Origin: Mycoavidus cysteinexigens_B
Lineage (GTDB): Bacteria; Pseudomonadota; Gammaproteobacteria; Burkholderiales; Burkholderiaceae
Length of the DNA: 64,000 bases
Direction: 5' to 3'
NCBI GenBank assembly: GCA_031963465.1
Contig: JASSUG010000002.1
Coordinates: 434,001 to 498,000, forward strand
A model generated the notes under the pieces. That model was not told the origin of the DNA. It did not search any database and saw only the letters and a program-made list of their open reading frames with translations. Below are positions 35,540 through 44,852 of the stretch, in pieces. The position numbers were made by a program, and so were the translations under genes. Numbering within the stretch: the stretch's first letter is position 1; each line of letters begins with the position of its first letter.

Positions 35540-37525
35540 TTACACGTCTGCTTCAACCTCATTCCCCTTCTCTTCAAGCCACCCACGCCGCGCAGCCGCT
35601 TCACCTTTGCCCATCAACATCGTCATCATGCCTACCGTCGCCTCAAACCCCAGCGCGCCCAGAGCAACCGGCAGCAAACGCCGGGTATCAGGGTTCATCG
35701 TCGTATCCCACAACTGCTCGGCACTCATTTCGCCTAGCCCTTTAAAGCGGCTAATGCTCCATTGCTGCTCCCGCACCCCATCTTTGCTCAGCTTATCGAG
35801 AATAGAAGCCAGTTCACCGTCATCCAAAGCATATAGTTTTTGCGCTGGCTTTTTGCCACGCGCAGGCACATCAACCCGAAATAACGGCGACTGTGCAATA
35901 CATAAATGACCGCGCGCGATAAGCTGTGGAAAATGTTTAAAGAAAAGCGTGATCAGTAATACTTGGATATGAGAGCCATCCACATCTGCATCGGACAGAA
36001 TACAGATTTTGCCATAGCGCAAGCCCGATAAATCCGGCGTATCAGCCGGCCCATGCGGGTCCACCCCAATGGCGACCGCAATATCGTGCACTTCATTATT
36101 CGCAAAGAGCCGCTCGCGCTCCATTTCCCAAGTATTCAGCACTTTGCCGCGCAAAGGCAAAATCGCTTGAAATTCTTTATCGCGCCCCATTTTAGCGGAG
36201 CCGCCAGCAGAATCCCCCTCAACCAGAAACAACTCGTTGCGCGCGATCTCTGTCGACTCGCAATCCGTGAGCTTGCCTGGCAACACCGCCACCCCAGAGC
36301 TTTTGCGTTTTTCTACTTTCTGGTTAGCACGCGTACGAGCCTGTGCCTGTCGAATGACTAATTCGGCCAGTTTACGGCCGTACTCAACATGTTGGTGCAA
36401 CCATAATTCAAGCGCCGGACGCACAAAAGATGAAACCAAACGCACCGCATCGCGGCTATTTAAACGCTCTTTAATCTGCCCCTGGAATTGTGGATCAAGG
36501 ATTTTGGCTGAGAGCAAAAATGAAACGCGCGAAAACACATCGTCCGGCAGTAATTTAATCCCCTTTGGTAGCAGGCTATGCAGCTCGATAAAACCCTTAA
36601 TTGCCTGAAACAGGCCATCGCGCAGGCCAGCTTCATGGGTGCCACCGGCAGAAGTCGGAATCAGATTGACGTAGGATTCACGCACCAGCGGACCTGCCTC
36701 GCTCCAAGCAACCACCCAGGCGGCGCCCTCCCCTTCGGCGAAATTCTCCTCACCATTGCGGTTTGCGCCAACAAAACGCTCATCTTCAAAAAGCGGGATG
36801 AGTAGCTCAGCGCCGGCTAATCCCTCTTGTAAATAACTGCGAAAGCCATCTTCATATTGCCAGCGTTGCCGCTCGCCGGTTTTTTCAATGATGAGACAAA
36901 CCTCAACACCTGGTAATAAAACTGCTTTTGAACGCAGTAACCGTTGCAGCTCTCCGACTGGCAAATGTGCCGCATCAAAGTATTTCGGGTCTGGCCATGC
37001 GGTGACTCGCGTGCCGCATTTTTTTTCACCGCGACCAACTGAGCGCACAGTTAACGGCTGCGCGAGTTCACCCTGCACAAAACCAATTTGTGCAACTTTA
37101 CCTTCTCGCCATACAGTGACGTCTAGCCGCGTCGATAACGCATTGGTCACTGACACGCCGACGCCATGCAACCCCCCCGAGAAAGTGTAAGCGCCGCCTG
37201 CCGCTTTATCGAACTTCCCGCCCGCGTGAAGCCGTGTAAAAACGAGTTCAACCACCGGCGCGCCTTCTTCAGGATGCAAGCCAAATGGAATACCCCGCCC
37301 ATCATCCTCAACGCTCACCGCACCATCGATATGCAAAGTGACAATAATTTGCCGGCTATAACCGCCAAGCGCTTCATCGGAGGCGTTATCGATCACCTCT
37401 TGCACAATGTGCAACGGGTTCTCAGTACGGGTATACATGCCTGGCCGCTGTTTGACCGGCTCCAAGCCCTTCAATACTTTAATCGACGCTTCGCTATATG
37501 CCGGGAGATTTCTTTTAATAGCCAT
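35540..37525 (-). CDS. parE: DNA topoisomerase IV subunit B
   Basis: This is the ATPase subunit of topoisomerase IV. The 661-residue protein has the GHKL ATP site (EVIDNASDEALGG, VEDDGRGIPFG, GGLHGVGVSVTNALS), the transducer domain and the TOPRIM domain with EGDSAGGSAKMGRDKEFQAILPLRGK and DADVDGSHIQVLL. The C-terminal RFKGLGEMSAEQLWDTTM block is present. It is complete and apparently functional. Its partner parC lies across the accessory island. Confidence 0.97.
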   Translation of the reverse strand: MAIKRNLPAYSEASIKVLKGLEPVKQRPGMYTRTENPLHIVQEVIDNASDEALGGYSRQIIVTLHIDGAVSVEDDGRGIPFGLHPEEGAPVVELVFTRLHAGGKFDKAAGGAYTFSGGLHGVGVSVTNALSTRLDVTVWREGKVAQIGFVQGELAQPLTVRSVGRGEKKCGTRVTAWPDPKYFDAAHLPVGELQRLLRSKAVLLPGVEVCLIIEKTGERQRWQYEDGFRSYLQEGLAGAELLIPLFEDERFVGANRNGEENFAEGEGAAWVVAWSEAGPLVRESYVNLIPTSAGGTHEAGLRDGLFQAIKGFIELHSLLPKGIKLLPDDVFSRVSFLLSAKILDPQFQGQIKERLNSRDAVRLVSSFVRPALELWLHQHVEYGRKLAELVIRQAQARTRANQKVEKRKSSGVAVLPGKLTDCESTEIARNELFLVEGDSAGGSAKMGRDKEFQAILPLRGKVLNTWEMERERLFANNEVHDIAVAIGVDPHGPADTPDLSGLRYGKICILSDADVDGSHIQVLLITLFFKHFPQLIARGHLCIAQSPLFRVDVPARGKKPAQKLYALDDGELASILDKLSKDGVREQQWSISRFKGLGEMSAEQLWDTTMNPDTRRLLPVALGALGFEATVGMMTMLMGKGEAAARRGWLEEKGNEVEADV

Positions 37526-37654
37526 GAGGAAAAAGGATAAAAATGTAGCGTATTTTTTTACAAATGTTTAAGCAAACTTTAGCGTTGGATTCGCCAGAGT
37601 TTGTCATTCATTAAACAACACTTGGCTTAGAGTTTAAGTGAAATCCTCGCTTTT

Positions 37655-39571
37655 CTATTGTGCTTCCAACGCCTGCCAGCGTTCGAGTGCAGTAAGTAAT
37701 TCATCTTCTATCTGCGCATGACGTTCGGCCAGTCGCGCGCCTTGTTGCGCATCTTGCATAAAAATCGAGCCCTCTACAAGTTGTTCGTTGATTGCCTTTT
37801 GTTCGGCTTCAAGCGCAGCGATCTTAGCGGGCAAGGCACTCAACTCTTGTTGCTGCTTGTAAGATAGTTTAAGTGCACGCTGTATAGGACGATCTGCCGC
37901 GCGGTCTTTGGAGGCGGGAGTATTCGTATTCTTGGTCGCTCCGGCTGGTGCACTTTGCGCTGCGCGCGCATGCTGAATCTGCCAATCTGTAAAACTGCCC
38001 ACATATTCGCGCCACCCGCCGCCCCCTTCAGCCACAATGACTGAGGTTACAACATTGTCGAGAAAAGTCCGGTCGTGGCTCACCAATAACACCGTGCCAT
38101 CGTACTCGGCAAGCAATTCCTCAAGCAACTCAAGCGCTGGAATGTCCAGATCATTAGTCGGCTCATCCAATACGAGCACATTCGATGGCCGGGCAAAAAG
38201 CTGGGCCAGCAACAGCCGGTTACGTTCGCCGCCTGATAGGGACTTTACAGGTGAGCGCGCGCGTTCAGGCGCAAATAGAAAATCACCTAGGTAACTCATT
38301 ACATGCTTTTTTTTCCCATTGATCTCGACCCACTCACTGCCTGGGCTAATTGTCTCAAGCAGGGTTTGCTCAGGATCGAGTCGCGCTCTCATCTGATCAA
38401 AATACGCAATATGTAACTGGGTGCCGGTACGCGCCTGACCTTGATCTGGTGGCACGGTACCCAGGATAAGCTTCAATAGCGTTGTTTTGCCGGCCCCGTT
38501 CGGACCGATTAAACCAATCCTGTCGCCGCGCGTCACTGTCACTGAAAAGTCTTTAATCAGCACACGCGCGTCATAGCTCTTTGACACGTCATTAAGCTCC
38601 GCCACCAACTTGCCTGACTTTTCTGCTTGGCTGGCATTCAGTTTGAGATTGCCTTGCACTGAGCGCCGCTGGGCGCGTTCTGTGCGCATTTCAACTAAGC
38701 GCCCAATCCGGCTTACGCTACGCGTGCGACGCGCCTCAACCCCTTTACGAATCCAAACCTCTTCCTGCGCGAGTAGTTTGTCGAATTTTGCGTTCTCGAT
38801 GCGCTCAACTTCTAGCTGCTGTGCTTTTTGGACCTGATAAGCGCCAAAATTACCTGGAAAAGAGAGTAAGCGGCCGCGATCCAATTCAACAATGCGGGTC
38901 GCCACCCGATCAAGGAAAGACCGATCATGGGTAATGAACAAGACACTGGCGCGTTGTGCAATGAGTAATTCTTCAAGCCAGCGCATGCCGTCAAAATCAA
39001 GATGATTGGTTGGCTCATCAAGCAATAATAAATCCGGGCGCGCCACCAGCGCGGCACCCAGCGCGACGCGTTTTTGCCCGCCTCCCGAGAGCGTCTGCAC
39101 AAGCGCATTGCCATCCAACGCCAACTGAGTCAAAAGGGTCTCAACCCGCGCGGACCACTGCCACGTATCCGCTGCATCCAGTTTGGCTTGCAGGTTTGTC
39201 ATTTGCACCAGCAGTGCGTCATATTGGCTCGGTTCATGTATTTCGGCCAACTGCGCAGTCACCGTATTAAACTCATCAAGCAACGCACGGCCGGCAGCAA
39301 GCCCTGAGGCCACTGCCTCAAACACCGTTTCACCAGCGGCAAAGACCGGTTCTTGCGGCACATACGCCGTCACTAGACCCTGCTGCCGCGCGCTCACGCC
39401 ATCATCAGGCACAATCAGCTGCGCTACGATTTTCAGTAGCGACGATTTACCAGCCCCATTGCGACCAATCAGGCCAACGCGCTCATTGGTTTCAATTGAG
39501 AAATCTGTACGGTCCAGCAGCGCAACGTGGCCAAACGCAAGTTGCGCACCGGTAATAGAAAAGAGCGACAT
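37655..39571 (-). CDS. uup: ABC-F family ATPase Uup
   Basis: This 638-residue soluble protein has two ABC ATPase domains. The first has Walker A GRNGAGKSS, signature LSGGGQKR and LLLLDEPTNHLDFDG; the second has GPNGAGKTT, LSGGERNR and VLVLDEPTNDLD. The ABC-F interdomain linker lies between them (about 250-310). A C-terminal coiled coil (about 560-638) identifies Uup, which binds DNA and ribosomes and limits precise transposon excision. There is no membrane segment. It is transcribed in the same direction as parE, with its own upstream region. Confidence 0.92.
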   Translation of the reverse strand: MSLFSITGAQLAFGHVALLDRTDFSIETNERVGLIGRNGAGKSSLLKIVAQLIVPDDGVSARQQGLVTAYVPQEPVFAAGETVFEAVASGLAAGRALLDEFNTVTAQLAEIHEPSQYDALLVQMTNLQAKLDAADTWQWSARVETLLTQLALDGNALVQTLSGGGQKRVALGAALVARPDLLLLDEPTNHLDFDGMRWLEELLIAQRASVLFITHDRSFLDRVATRIVELDRGRLLSFPGNFGAYQVQKAQQLEVERIENAKFDKLLAQEEVWIRKGVEARRTRSVSRIGRLVEMRTERAQRRSVQGNLKLNASQAEKSGKLVAELNDVSKSYDARVLIKDFSVTVTRGDRIGLIGPNGAGKTTLLKLILGTVPPDQGQARTGTQLHIAYFDQMRARLDPEQTLLETISPGSEWVEINGKKKHVMSYLGDFLFAPERARSPVKSLSGGERNRLLLAQLFARPSNVLVLDEPTNDLDIPALELLEELLAEYDGTVLLVSHDRTFLDNVVTSVIVAEGGGGWREYVGSFTDWQIQHARAAQSAPAGATKNTNTPASKDRAADRPIQRALKLSYKQQQELSALPAKIAALEAEQKAINEQLVEGSIFMQDAQQGARLAERHAQIEDELLTALERWQALEAQ

Positions 39572-39737
39572 AGCAGCGGTAATTCCAATAAAACAGACAT
39601 TGTACCGCTCGCCTTTTCCTCAGGTCTAAGTTTGTTAGCGATTAACCCGCTTCGCTAGCCCCCTCAGAGTCAGCAGAGCCGCCATGAAAAGCACCGCCGC
39701 CATGACCTACCGGCCAATATCTATACGCTCCGTGCGG

Positions 39738-40667
39738 CTATACTTTGAGCAAATCCCCTGTATCGACAAGTTGTTGCGTAATTTCCTGCACAATTTCCTT
39801 GACTGCTTGAGCAGCTGGCGTCAATGGCGTACTTTTCAACCAGCATAAAGACAGAGACCTTTTAATTTCTGGGGTAATTTGGTAATGCGGAATATTGGCA
39901 TTTTCTCCGATCAAAACTGACGTTGGCAAAATCGTACACGCTAGACATTCACGAGTGCACTCGAGTAAATACCTCAAAGAATCCAACTCGACAACCACAT
40001 TAAGATCAATATTTCTTTGGGCAAATACCTGCTCTACCTGATAACGCAATCCTTCTTGTGAACTACATGGCAGCACCAGTGGCAAACCATGCAGATTTTC
40101 TATCGGGATAGAAGGCGCAGCACCCGGCTGCTCGATGCTTAGTAACTGTTGATCTAAATGGCCAATCAGAGACAATGTTTCCTGCGCCAGCGGCAGCAAC
40201 TCAATCGTTTGGCTAGCCGTGCTGCGGAACAGAAAAACAAAATCCAATCGGTGATTAAAGAAGCGTTCCAGCGTATATCCACTCATGCCTTCAAAGATCT
40301 GTAAACGCACCTCTGGGAAACGTTTTCTTACCGTTTGAATCAATGGCATCGCAAGCCGAACCGCAACGGTAGGCGGCAGTCCAATTGATACCCTGCCGGA
40401 AATTTTTGCTCCAACCGATTTAACGTCATCACAGGCTAAGGCCAACTGTCGCAAAAGCTTGCAAGCATGGCGGTAAAGCACCATACCAGCGCTCGTCAGC
40501 GCAATGCCTTTAGAACTACGTTGTAGCAATTGCACGCCGAGTTCTGCTTCGAGAGCGGTCAGCTGCTGGCTGAGTGCCGGTTGCGCCACATGCACAATTT
40601 CAGCTGCTTTAGTTAAGCTGCCACAGTCAACAATGGCGACGAAGTAGCGTAGCGTTTTAATGTCCAT
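39738..40667 (-). CDS. LysR-family transcriptional regulator
   Basis: This 309-residue regulator has the LysR helix-turn-helix (LTKAAEIVHVAQPALSQQLTALEAELGVQLLQRS, about 18-52) and a periplasmic-binding-protein-like effector domain. It is divergent from the fuconate dehydratase-like gene, the usual position for an activator of that gene, so the 40668-40844 region should hold its binding site. The effector is unknown. Confidence 0.9.
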   Translation of the reverse strand: MDIKTLRYFVAIVDCGSLTKAAEIVHVAQPALSQQLTALEAELGVQLLQRSSKGIALTSAGMVLYRHACKLLRQLALACDDVKSVGAKISGRVSIGLPPTVAVRLAMPLIQTVRKRFPEVRLQIFEGMSGYTLERFFNHRLDFVFLFRSTASQTIELLPLAQETLSLIGHLDQQLLSIEQPGAAPSIPIENLHGLPLVLPCSSQEGLRYQVEQVFAQRNIDLNVVVELDSLRYLLECTRECLACTILPTSVLIGENANIPHYQITPEIKRSLSLCWLKSTPLTPAAQAVKEIVQEITQQLVDTGDLLKV

Positions 40668-40844
40668 GCCATACTTTATTAGGATCTCGTGTTACCATAA
40701 TTTGTCTGACATTCATACGTTTGAAGCAATCAATATATGCTCAGCGCGCTATCGTAGCAGCTTAAGAGGAAAGTCACTTAGCACTTTCTCAATTGGGCGC
40801 AAAAAGCGCAAAGTTTTTTAGTTTCCTGATTCAAAGGTGCCGCT

Positions 40845-42149
40845 ATAAATACGACCATCAACAATCTTATCGTCCGAGACATTCGCTTCCCAACCTCCCG
40901 TGAGCTTGATGGTTCCGATGCAATGAATAAGGCTCCTGATTATTCTGCGACTTATGTGGTGCTTGAGACGGATAGCCCAGCAGGCCTCGAAGGGCATGGG
41001 CTAACCTTCACTATTGGCCGAGGCAATGAAATTTGCGTGGCTGCAGTTAAATCCTTAGCCCCTCTCGTAGTTGGACTTACGCTAGAAGAAATCACAGCGA
41101 ATATGGGCGAATTCTGGCGACATATCACCACCAGCGATAGCCAACTACGTTGGATCGGACCTGAAAAAGGCGCAATCCACCTGGCAACTGCTGCCGTGGT
41201 TAACGCTGTATGGGATCTATGGGCTAAATCGCAAGGCAAACCTGTCTGGAAATTATTAACCGACCTAAGCCCGGAAGACCTTATTCGCTGCCTCGACTTC
41301 CGCTTCGTAACAGATGCCATAACGCCTGATGAGGCCTTGGCAATGCTACAGCGCCATGCTCCCACCCGCGCTGTGCGTGAACGGGAGATGCGTGAACACG
41401 GCTATCCAGCCTATACAACATCAGCCGGATGGCTTGGCTATTCCGAAGAGAAGATCCGTCAACTTGCACGTGAAGGTATCGCACAAGGCTGGAGACACTT
41501 TAAACAAAAAGTCGGTGGTGACATTGAGGAAGATATTAAACGCGCACGTGTGTTACGAGAAGAAATCGGCTGGCAACGTACGCTCATGATGGATGCAAAT
41601 CAAGTGTGGGATGTCGATGAAGCTATCATGAAGATGCGTCGCTTAGCTGAATTTAAACCATGGTGGATTGAAGAGCCAACTAGCCCGGATGACATTCTCG
41701 GCCATGCTCGAATTCGCGCTAAGATTGCACCGATTGGCGTAGCCACTGGTGAGCATGCACATAATCGCGTCATGTTTAAGCAATTGTTACAAGCCGGTGC
41801 GATCGATTTCTGCCAGCTTGACGCCGCACGGCTTGGTGGTTTAAATGAAGTACTTATTGTGCTTTTGATGGCTGCGAAATTTGGCGTCCCAGTCTGTCCA
41901 CATGCTGGAGGTGTAGGACTATGTGAATACGTGCAACACATCTCAATATTTGACTACATCGGGGTGTCTGCCTCGCTCGAAAATCGTATGCTAGAGTATG
42001 TAGACCACCTGCATGAGCACTTCATCGAGCCGATTGCAATCAAGAATGGGCATTATATGCCGCCAGAAAAACCCGGTTATAGCATCACCATGCATGCAGA
42101 GTCACTGAATCGCTTCGAGTTTCCACAGGGGATGGAATGGAAGAAGTAA
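40845..42149 (+). CDS. L-fuconate dehydratase-like enolase-superfamily enzyme
   Basis: This is an acid-sugar dehydratase of the mandelate racemase-type enolase superfamily, closest by eye to L-fuconate dehydratase, which removes water from L-fuconate. Catalytic and metal residues are visible: K-x-K in FKQKVGG, the metal ligands in MMDANQVWD, WIEEPTSPDD and ATGEHAHNR, the His in CPHAGGVGL and the Glu in ASLENRMLEYV. Homology runs upstream of the first ATG (40923): codons from 40845 read NTTINNLIVRDIRFPTSRELDGSDAM, as in the family. At the position of the expected ATG there is ATA, with AAAGGTG before it. The gene may use ATA, start late at 40923, or be losing function. Confidence 0.82.
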   Translation: MNTTINNLIVRDIRFPTSRELDGSDAMNKAPDYSATYVVLETDSPAGLEGHGLTFTIGRGNEICVAAVKSLAPLVVGLTLEEITANMGEFWRHITTSDSQLRWIGPEKGAIHLATAAVVNAVWDLWAKSQGKPVWKLLTDLSPEDLIRCLDFRFVTDAITPDEALAMLQRHAPTRAVREREMREHGYPAYTTSAGWLGYSEEKIRQLAREGIAQGWRHFKQKVGGDIEEDIKRARVLREEIGWQRTLMMDANQVWDVDEAIMKMRRLAEFKPWWIEEPTSPDDILGHARIRAKIAPIGVATGEHAHNRVMFKQLLQAGAIDFCQLDAARLGGLNEVLIVLLMAAKFGVPVCPHAGGVGLCEYVQHISIFDYIGVSASLENRMLEYVDHLHEHFIEPIAIKNGHYMPPEKPGYSITMHAESLNRFEFPQGMEWKK

Positions 42150-42444
42150 TTCGACCACGCCCCATCTCAATTTAGACCGAATTAATCGTTTTGATGCGAG
42201 CTATTTTATAAGTTGATATCAGGAGATCATCATGCTTCAGCTTCCTATAAACGCAGCCTCAAAGCTTTACCTGGCGGCATGATGACCGCTCGTGGCCCCT
42301 CCCTCACCAAGAAAAACACACCAAAAAACCTAAGATCGTCTATATTAACTATTGTCAATGGTTTGTTAGAAGCAGTCGACTGCGACATTAACAGTAAAAA
42401 TAGAGACTTCCCTTCCTCCGGGAAAATTAATAAAAGGGGTAAAA
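42150..42444. other. Gene-free spacer before the MFS gene
   Basis: These 295 bases hold no supported gene. A short frame from 42213 runs into the transporter gene. Just before the transporter start there is a small hairpin (CTTCCCTTCCTCCGGGAA) and the ribosome binding site AAAAGGGG. The two genes probably still share control with the dehydratase. Confidence 0.4.
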
Positions 42445-43743
42445 ATGAGCCACAAAAATAACCATGAGCATTTAGCCAGCGCCATTGCCAAGAGCCGCAT
42501 GAGGCTTGTTCCTTTTGTTGCTCTGATGTTCGCAATTGCGATCATCGATCGCTCTAACGTTGGCTTTGTCAAAAATGTATTACAAGCCGACGTTGGTATC
42601 AGTAATGCGGCTTTTGCCTTTGGTGCCAGTATTTTCTTCATCGGCTACGCCTGTTTTGAAATCCCGAGTAATTTAATTTTGCATCGCGTTGGCGCGCGCT
42701 TATGGCTAAGCCGCATTATGGTGGTCTGGGGTTTTGTGTCAGCCGCAATGATGTTTGTCCAGAATGAAATCACTTTTTACGCCTTACGCTTCATGCTCGG
42801 CGTAGCAGAAGCGGGATTTTTCCCCGGCGTGATCCTGTATTTAACCTATTGGTTTCCTGCACAACAGCGTGGTCGAGCACTCAGTATTTACTATTTCGGA
42901 TTACCACTCGCATTACTATTTGGCAGCCCTATATCAGGAATGTTACTCGACATGGGTCATGTTTTTGGGCTCAAAAACTGGCAATGGATGTTTCTCGTTG
43001 AAGGATTCGCTGCCGTAGTCATCGGCGTAATTGCATTTTTTTATCTTGTCGATCGACCGCACAAGGCAAAATGGTTAACTAAGGCAGAGAAAGAAGTCCT
43101 TGAAAGTAAGCTTGCGCATGAAAATCAACAAAAACTCTTGTCAGGCCCAAAAACATTATTTTCAGCCTTCACTGATATGCGCGTACTGCGGTTGGCGCTG
43201 ATTTATTCTGTTATCCAACTCAATGTATACGGCATTATTTTCTATCTACCAACGCACATTGCGAGTTTACTCGATGCGAACGTTGGTACCGCAGTCGGTT
43301 TGCTAACCGCAATTCCCTGGTTATGCGCGGTCATCGTGATGTATTTTGCAATAAGACACGCCGATCGTACTAATTGCCATCAGCAGTTCGCTATTGGTAT
43401 GTTAATCATGATGGTACTGGGGATTACAACTTTAATTTTCAGCACACATTTGACCCTGGCATTAATTGCTTCCTGCTTTGCAGTATCTGGTTTTGTCACC
43501 GTGCAACCGCTATTTTGGACCCTCCCCACTCGTTACCTTGGCGGCATCCCTTCAGCGGGTGGGATTGCACTGATTAATGCGCTAGGCAACCTCGGCGGGT
43601 TCCTTGCGCCAAATCTCAAAACCGCAGTTGAGATACTACTCGAAAGTCAGCGCGCTGGACTGTTCGCCTTAGCCATTGCCGGAGTGATTGGCGTATTATT
43701 GTTAATCAGCCCTATTGTGAGCAAAAACCCACCAAGTGTTTAA
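42445..43743 (+). CDS. MFS transporter, anion:cation symporter (ACS) family
   Basis: This 432-residue membrane protein has 12 predicted helices and the ACS-family pattern of acid-sugar and aromatic-acid carriers: DRSNVGFVKNVLQADVGISNAAFAFGASIFFIGYACFEIPSNLIL, then RFMLGVAEAGFFPGVILYLTYWFPAQQRGRA. A central loop falls around residues 195-230. Following the dehydratase gene, it most likely imports L-fuconate or another sugar acid. Its stop overlaps the stop of the converging LysR gene in a shared TTAA. Confidence 0.9.
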   Translation: MSHKNNHEHLASAIAKSRMRLVPFVALMFAIAIIDRSNVGFVKNVLQADVGISNAAFAFGASIFFIGYACFEIPSNLILHRVGARLWLSRIMVVWGFVSAAMMFVQNEITFYALRFMLGVAEAGFFPGVILYLTYWFPAQQRGRALSIYYFGLPLALLFGSPISGMLLDMGHVFGLKNWQWMFLVEGFAAVVIGVIAFFYLVDRPHKAKWLTKAEKEVLESKLAHENQQKLLSGPKTLFSAFTDMRVLRLALIYSVIQLNVYGIIFYLPTHIASLLDANVGTAVGLLTAIPWLCAVIVMYFAIRHADRTNCHQQFAIGMLIMMVLGITTLIFSTHLTLALIASCFAVSGFVTVQPLFWTLPTRYLGGIPSAGGIALINALGNLGGFLAPNLKTAVEILLESQRAGLFALAIAGVIGVLLLISPIVSKNPPSV

Positions 43744-44684
43744 TGCATTCTATGCACGACTTCATGCAGCGTAGCAATAAACTCCTGTGCACTGCTGGAC
43801 AATATATCTTCTTTGTGAGTGATGATCCCGTAAGGGTTCAGCTTACGATCAAATTTGATCGGCAAGCGCCCTAATATTCCGCGTTTAACATAGTCACTCA
43901 CCGCTGAGCGCGGCTGTAACGTAACCATCTCACTAGACTGTAAAAGTTGCAGCATCGGGAAAGCCGAAGGTATTTCAGTCAGATTCGCTGGCATCGCCAT
44001 GCCGGCTTCTAAGAAACTTTCCTCCATCAGCTGACGAGATGGGCTAGAAGCGGGCTGCAAAATCCATGGCCAATCCCCCAATTCATTTATACTCAATTTC
44101 TTTTTCTTAAGAAGCGGGTGCTGTCCATTGACCACAACCCACAGCGTCTCATCAATCAGGCTCGCAAAATTAAACATCTCTCTCTGTCGGTTTTCGGTGA
44201 AACGCCCAATAATGAAATCAAATTTTTTCTGCTCAAGCCCAATTAGTAATTGATCACTACTTTGCTCAAAAAGCTTAATTGTTAGTAATGGGCGCCGTTG
44301 TTTGATAGCTTTGATGGCAGCGGTCACCACATTGCCAAATGAAGCAGGAATCGCTCCAATGACGAGATGGCCGTAGCCGCCCTCTTTCCTCACATTGATT
44401 TCATTCACAAATCTTTCGAGATCATTAAGCGCACGCCGGGCATAGGCAATCACCAATGCACCCAATTCAGTGGGCCGCATCTCGCGCGGCAATCTATCAA
44501 ATAACGAAATCCCCAGTAACTCCTCTAGATCATGCAAAGTTTTAGTCGCCGCGGGTTGCGTCACATACATCTGTTCCGCAGCTAAACGCATATTTTTCGT
44601 GTGCGCCAAGGCATCGAGCAACACCAAATGTCGAAATTTGAGTTGCTTGCTAAGCACCTGGGGGGTGAGCGAGACAGTACGCAT
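43740..44684 (-). CDS. LysR-family transcriptional regulator
   Basis: This 314-residue regulator has the LysR helix-turn-helix (MRLAAEQMYVTQPAATKTLHDLEELLGISLFDRL) and effector domain, and resembles the GbpR/PcaQ-like branch. It is divergent from the 2-hydroxycarboxylate carrier gene, so it probably controls that gene from the 44685-44852 region. It converges on the MFS gene with overlapping stop codons. Confidence 0.88.
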   Translation of the reverse strand: MRTVSLTPQVLSKQLKFRHLVLLDALAHTKNMRLAAEQMYVTQPAATKTLHDLEELLGISLFDRLPREMRPTELGALVIAYARRALNDLERFVNEINVRKEGGYGHLVIGAIPASFGNVVTAAIKAIKQRRPLLTIKLFEQSSDQLLIGLEQKKFDFIIGRFTENRQREMFNFASLIDETLWVVVNGQHPLLKKKKLSINELGDWPWILQPASSPSRQLMEESFLEAGMAMPANLTEIPSAFPMLQLLQSSEMVTLQPRSAVSDYVKRGILGRLPIKFDRKLNPYGIITHKEDILSSSAQEFIATLHEVVHRMH

Positions 44685-44852
44685 ATTTATTTCTCAGAAA
44701 TCTTGATAACCAAATGGAATCAACTTTAAAGAAAAAATCATTAGATTAATAACGGTTATCTAACTATAGTTCAGGATTGACGTTAACAAAAACTTATAAT
44801 TTCTTAAATTAGGGTATTGATAAAAATAAGCAGCACCTACGGGGACGCATAC

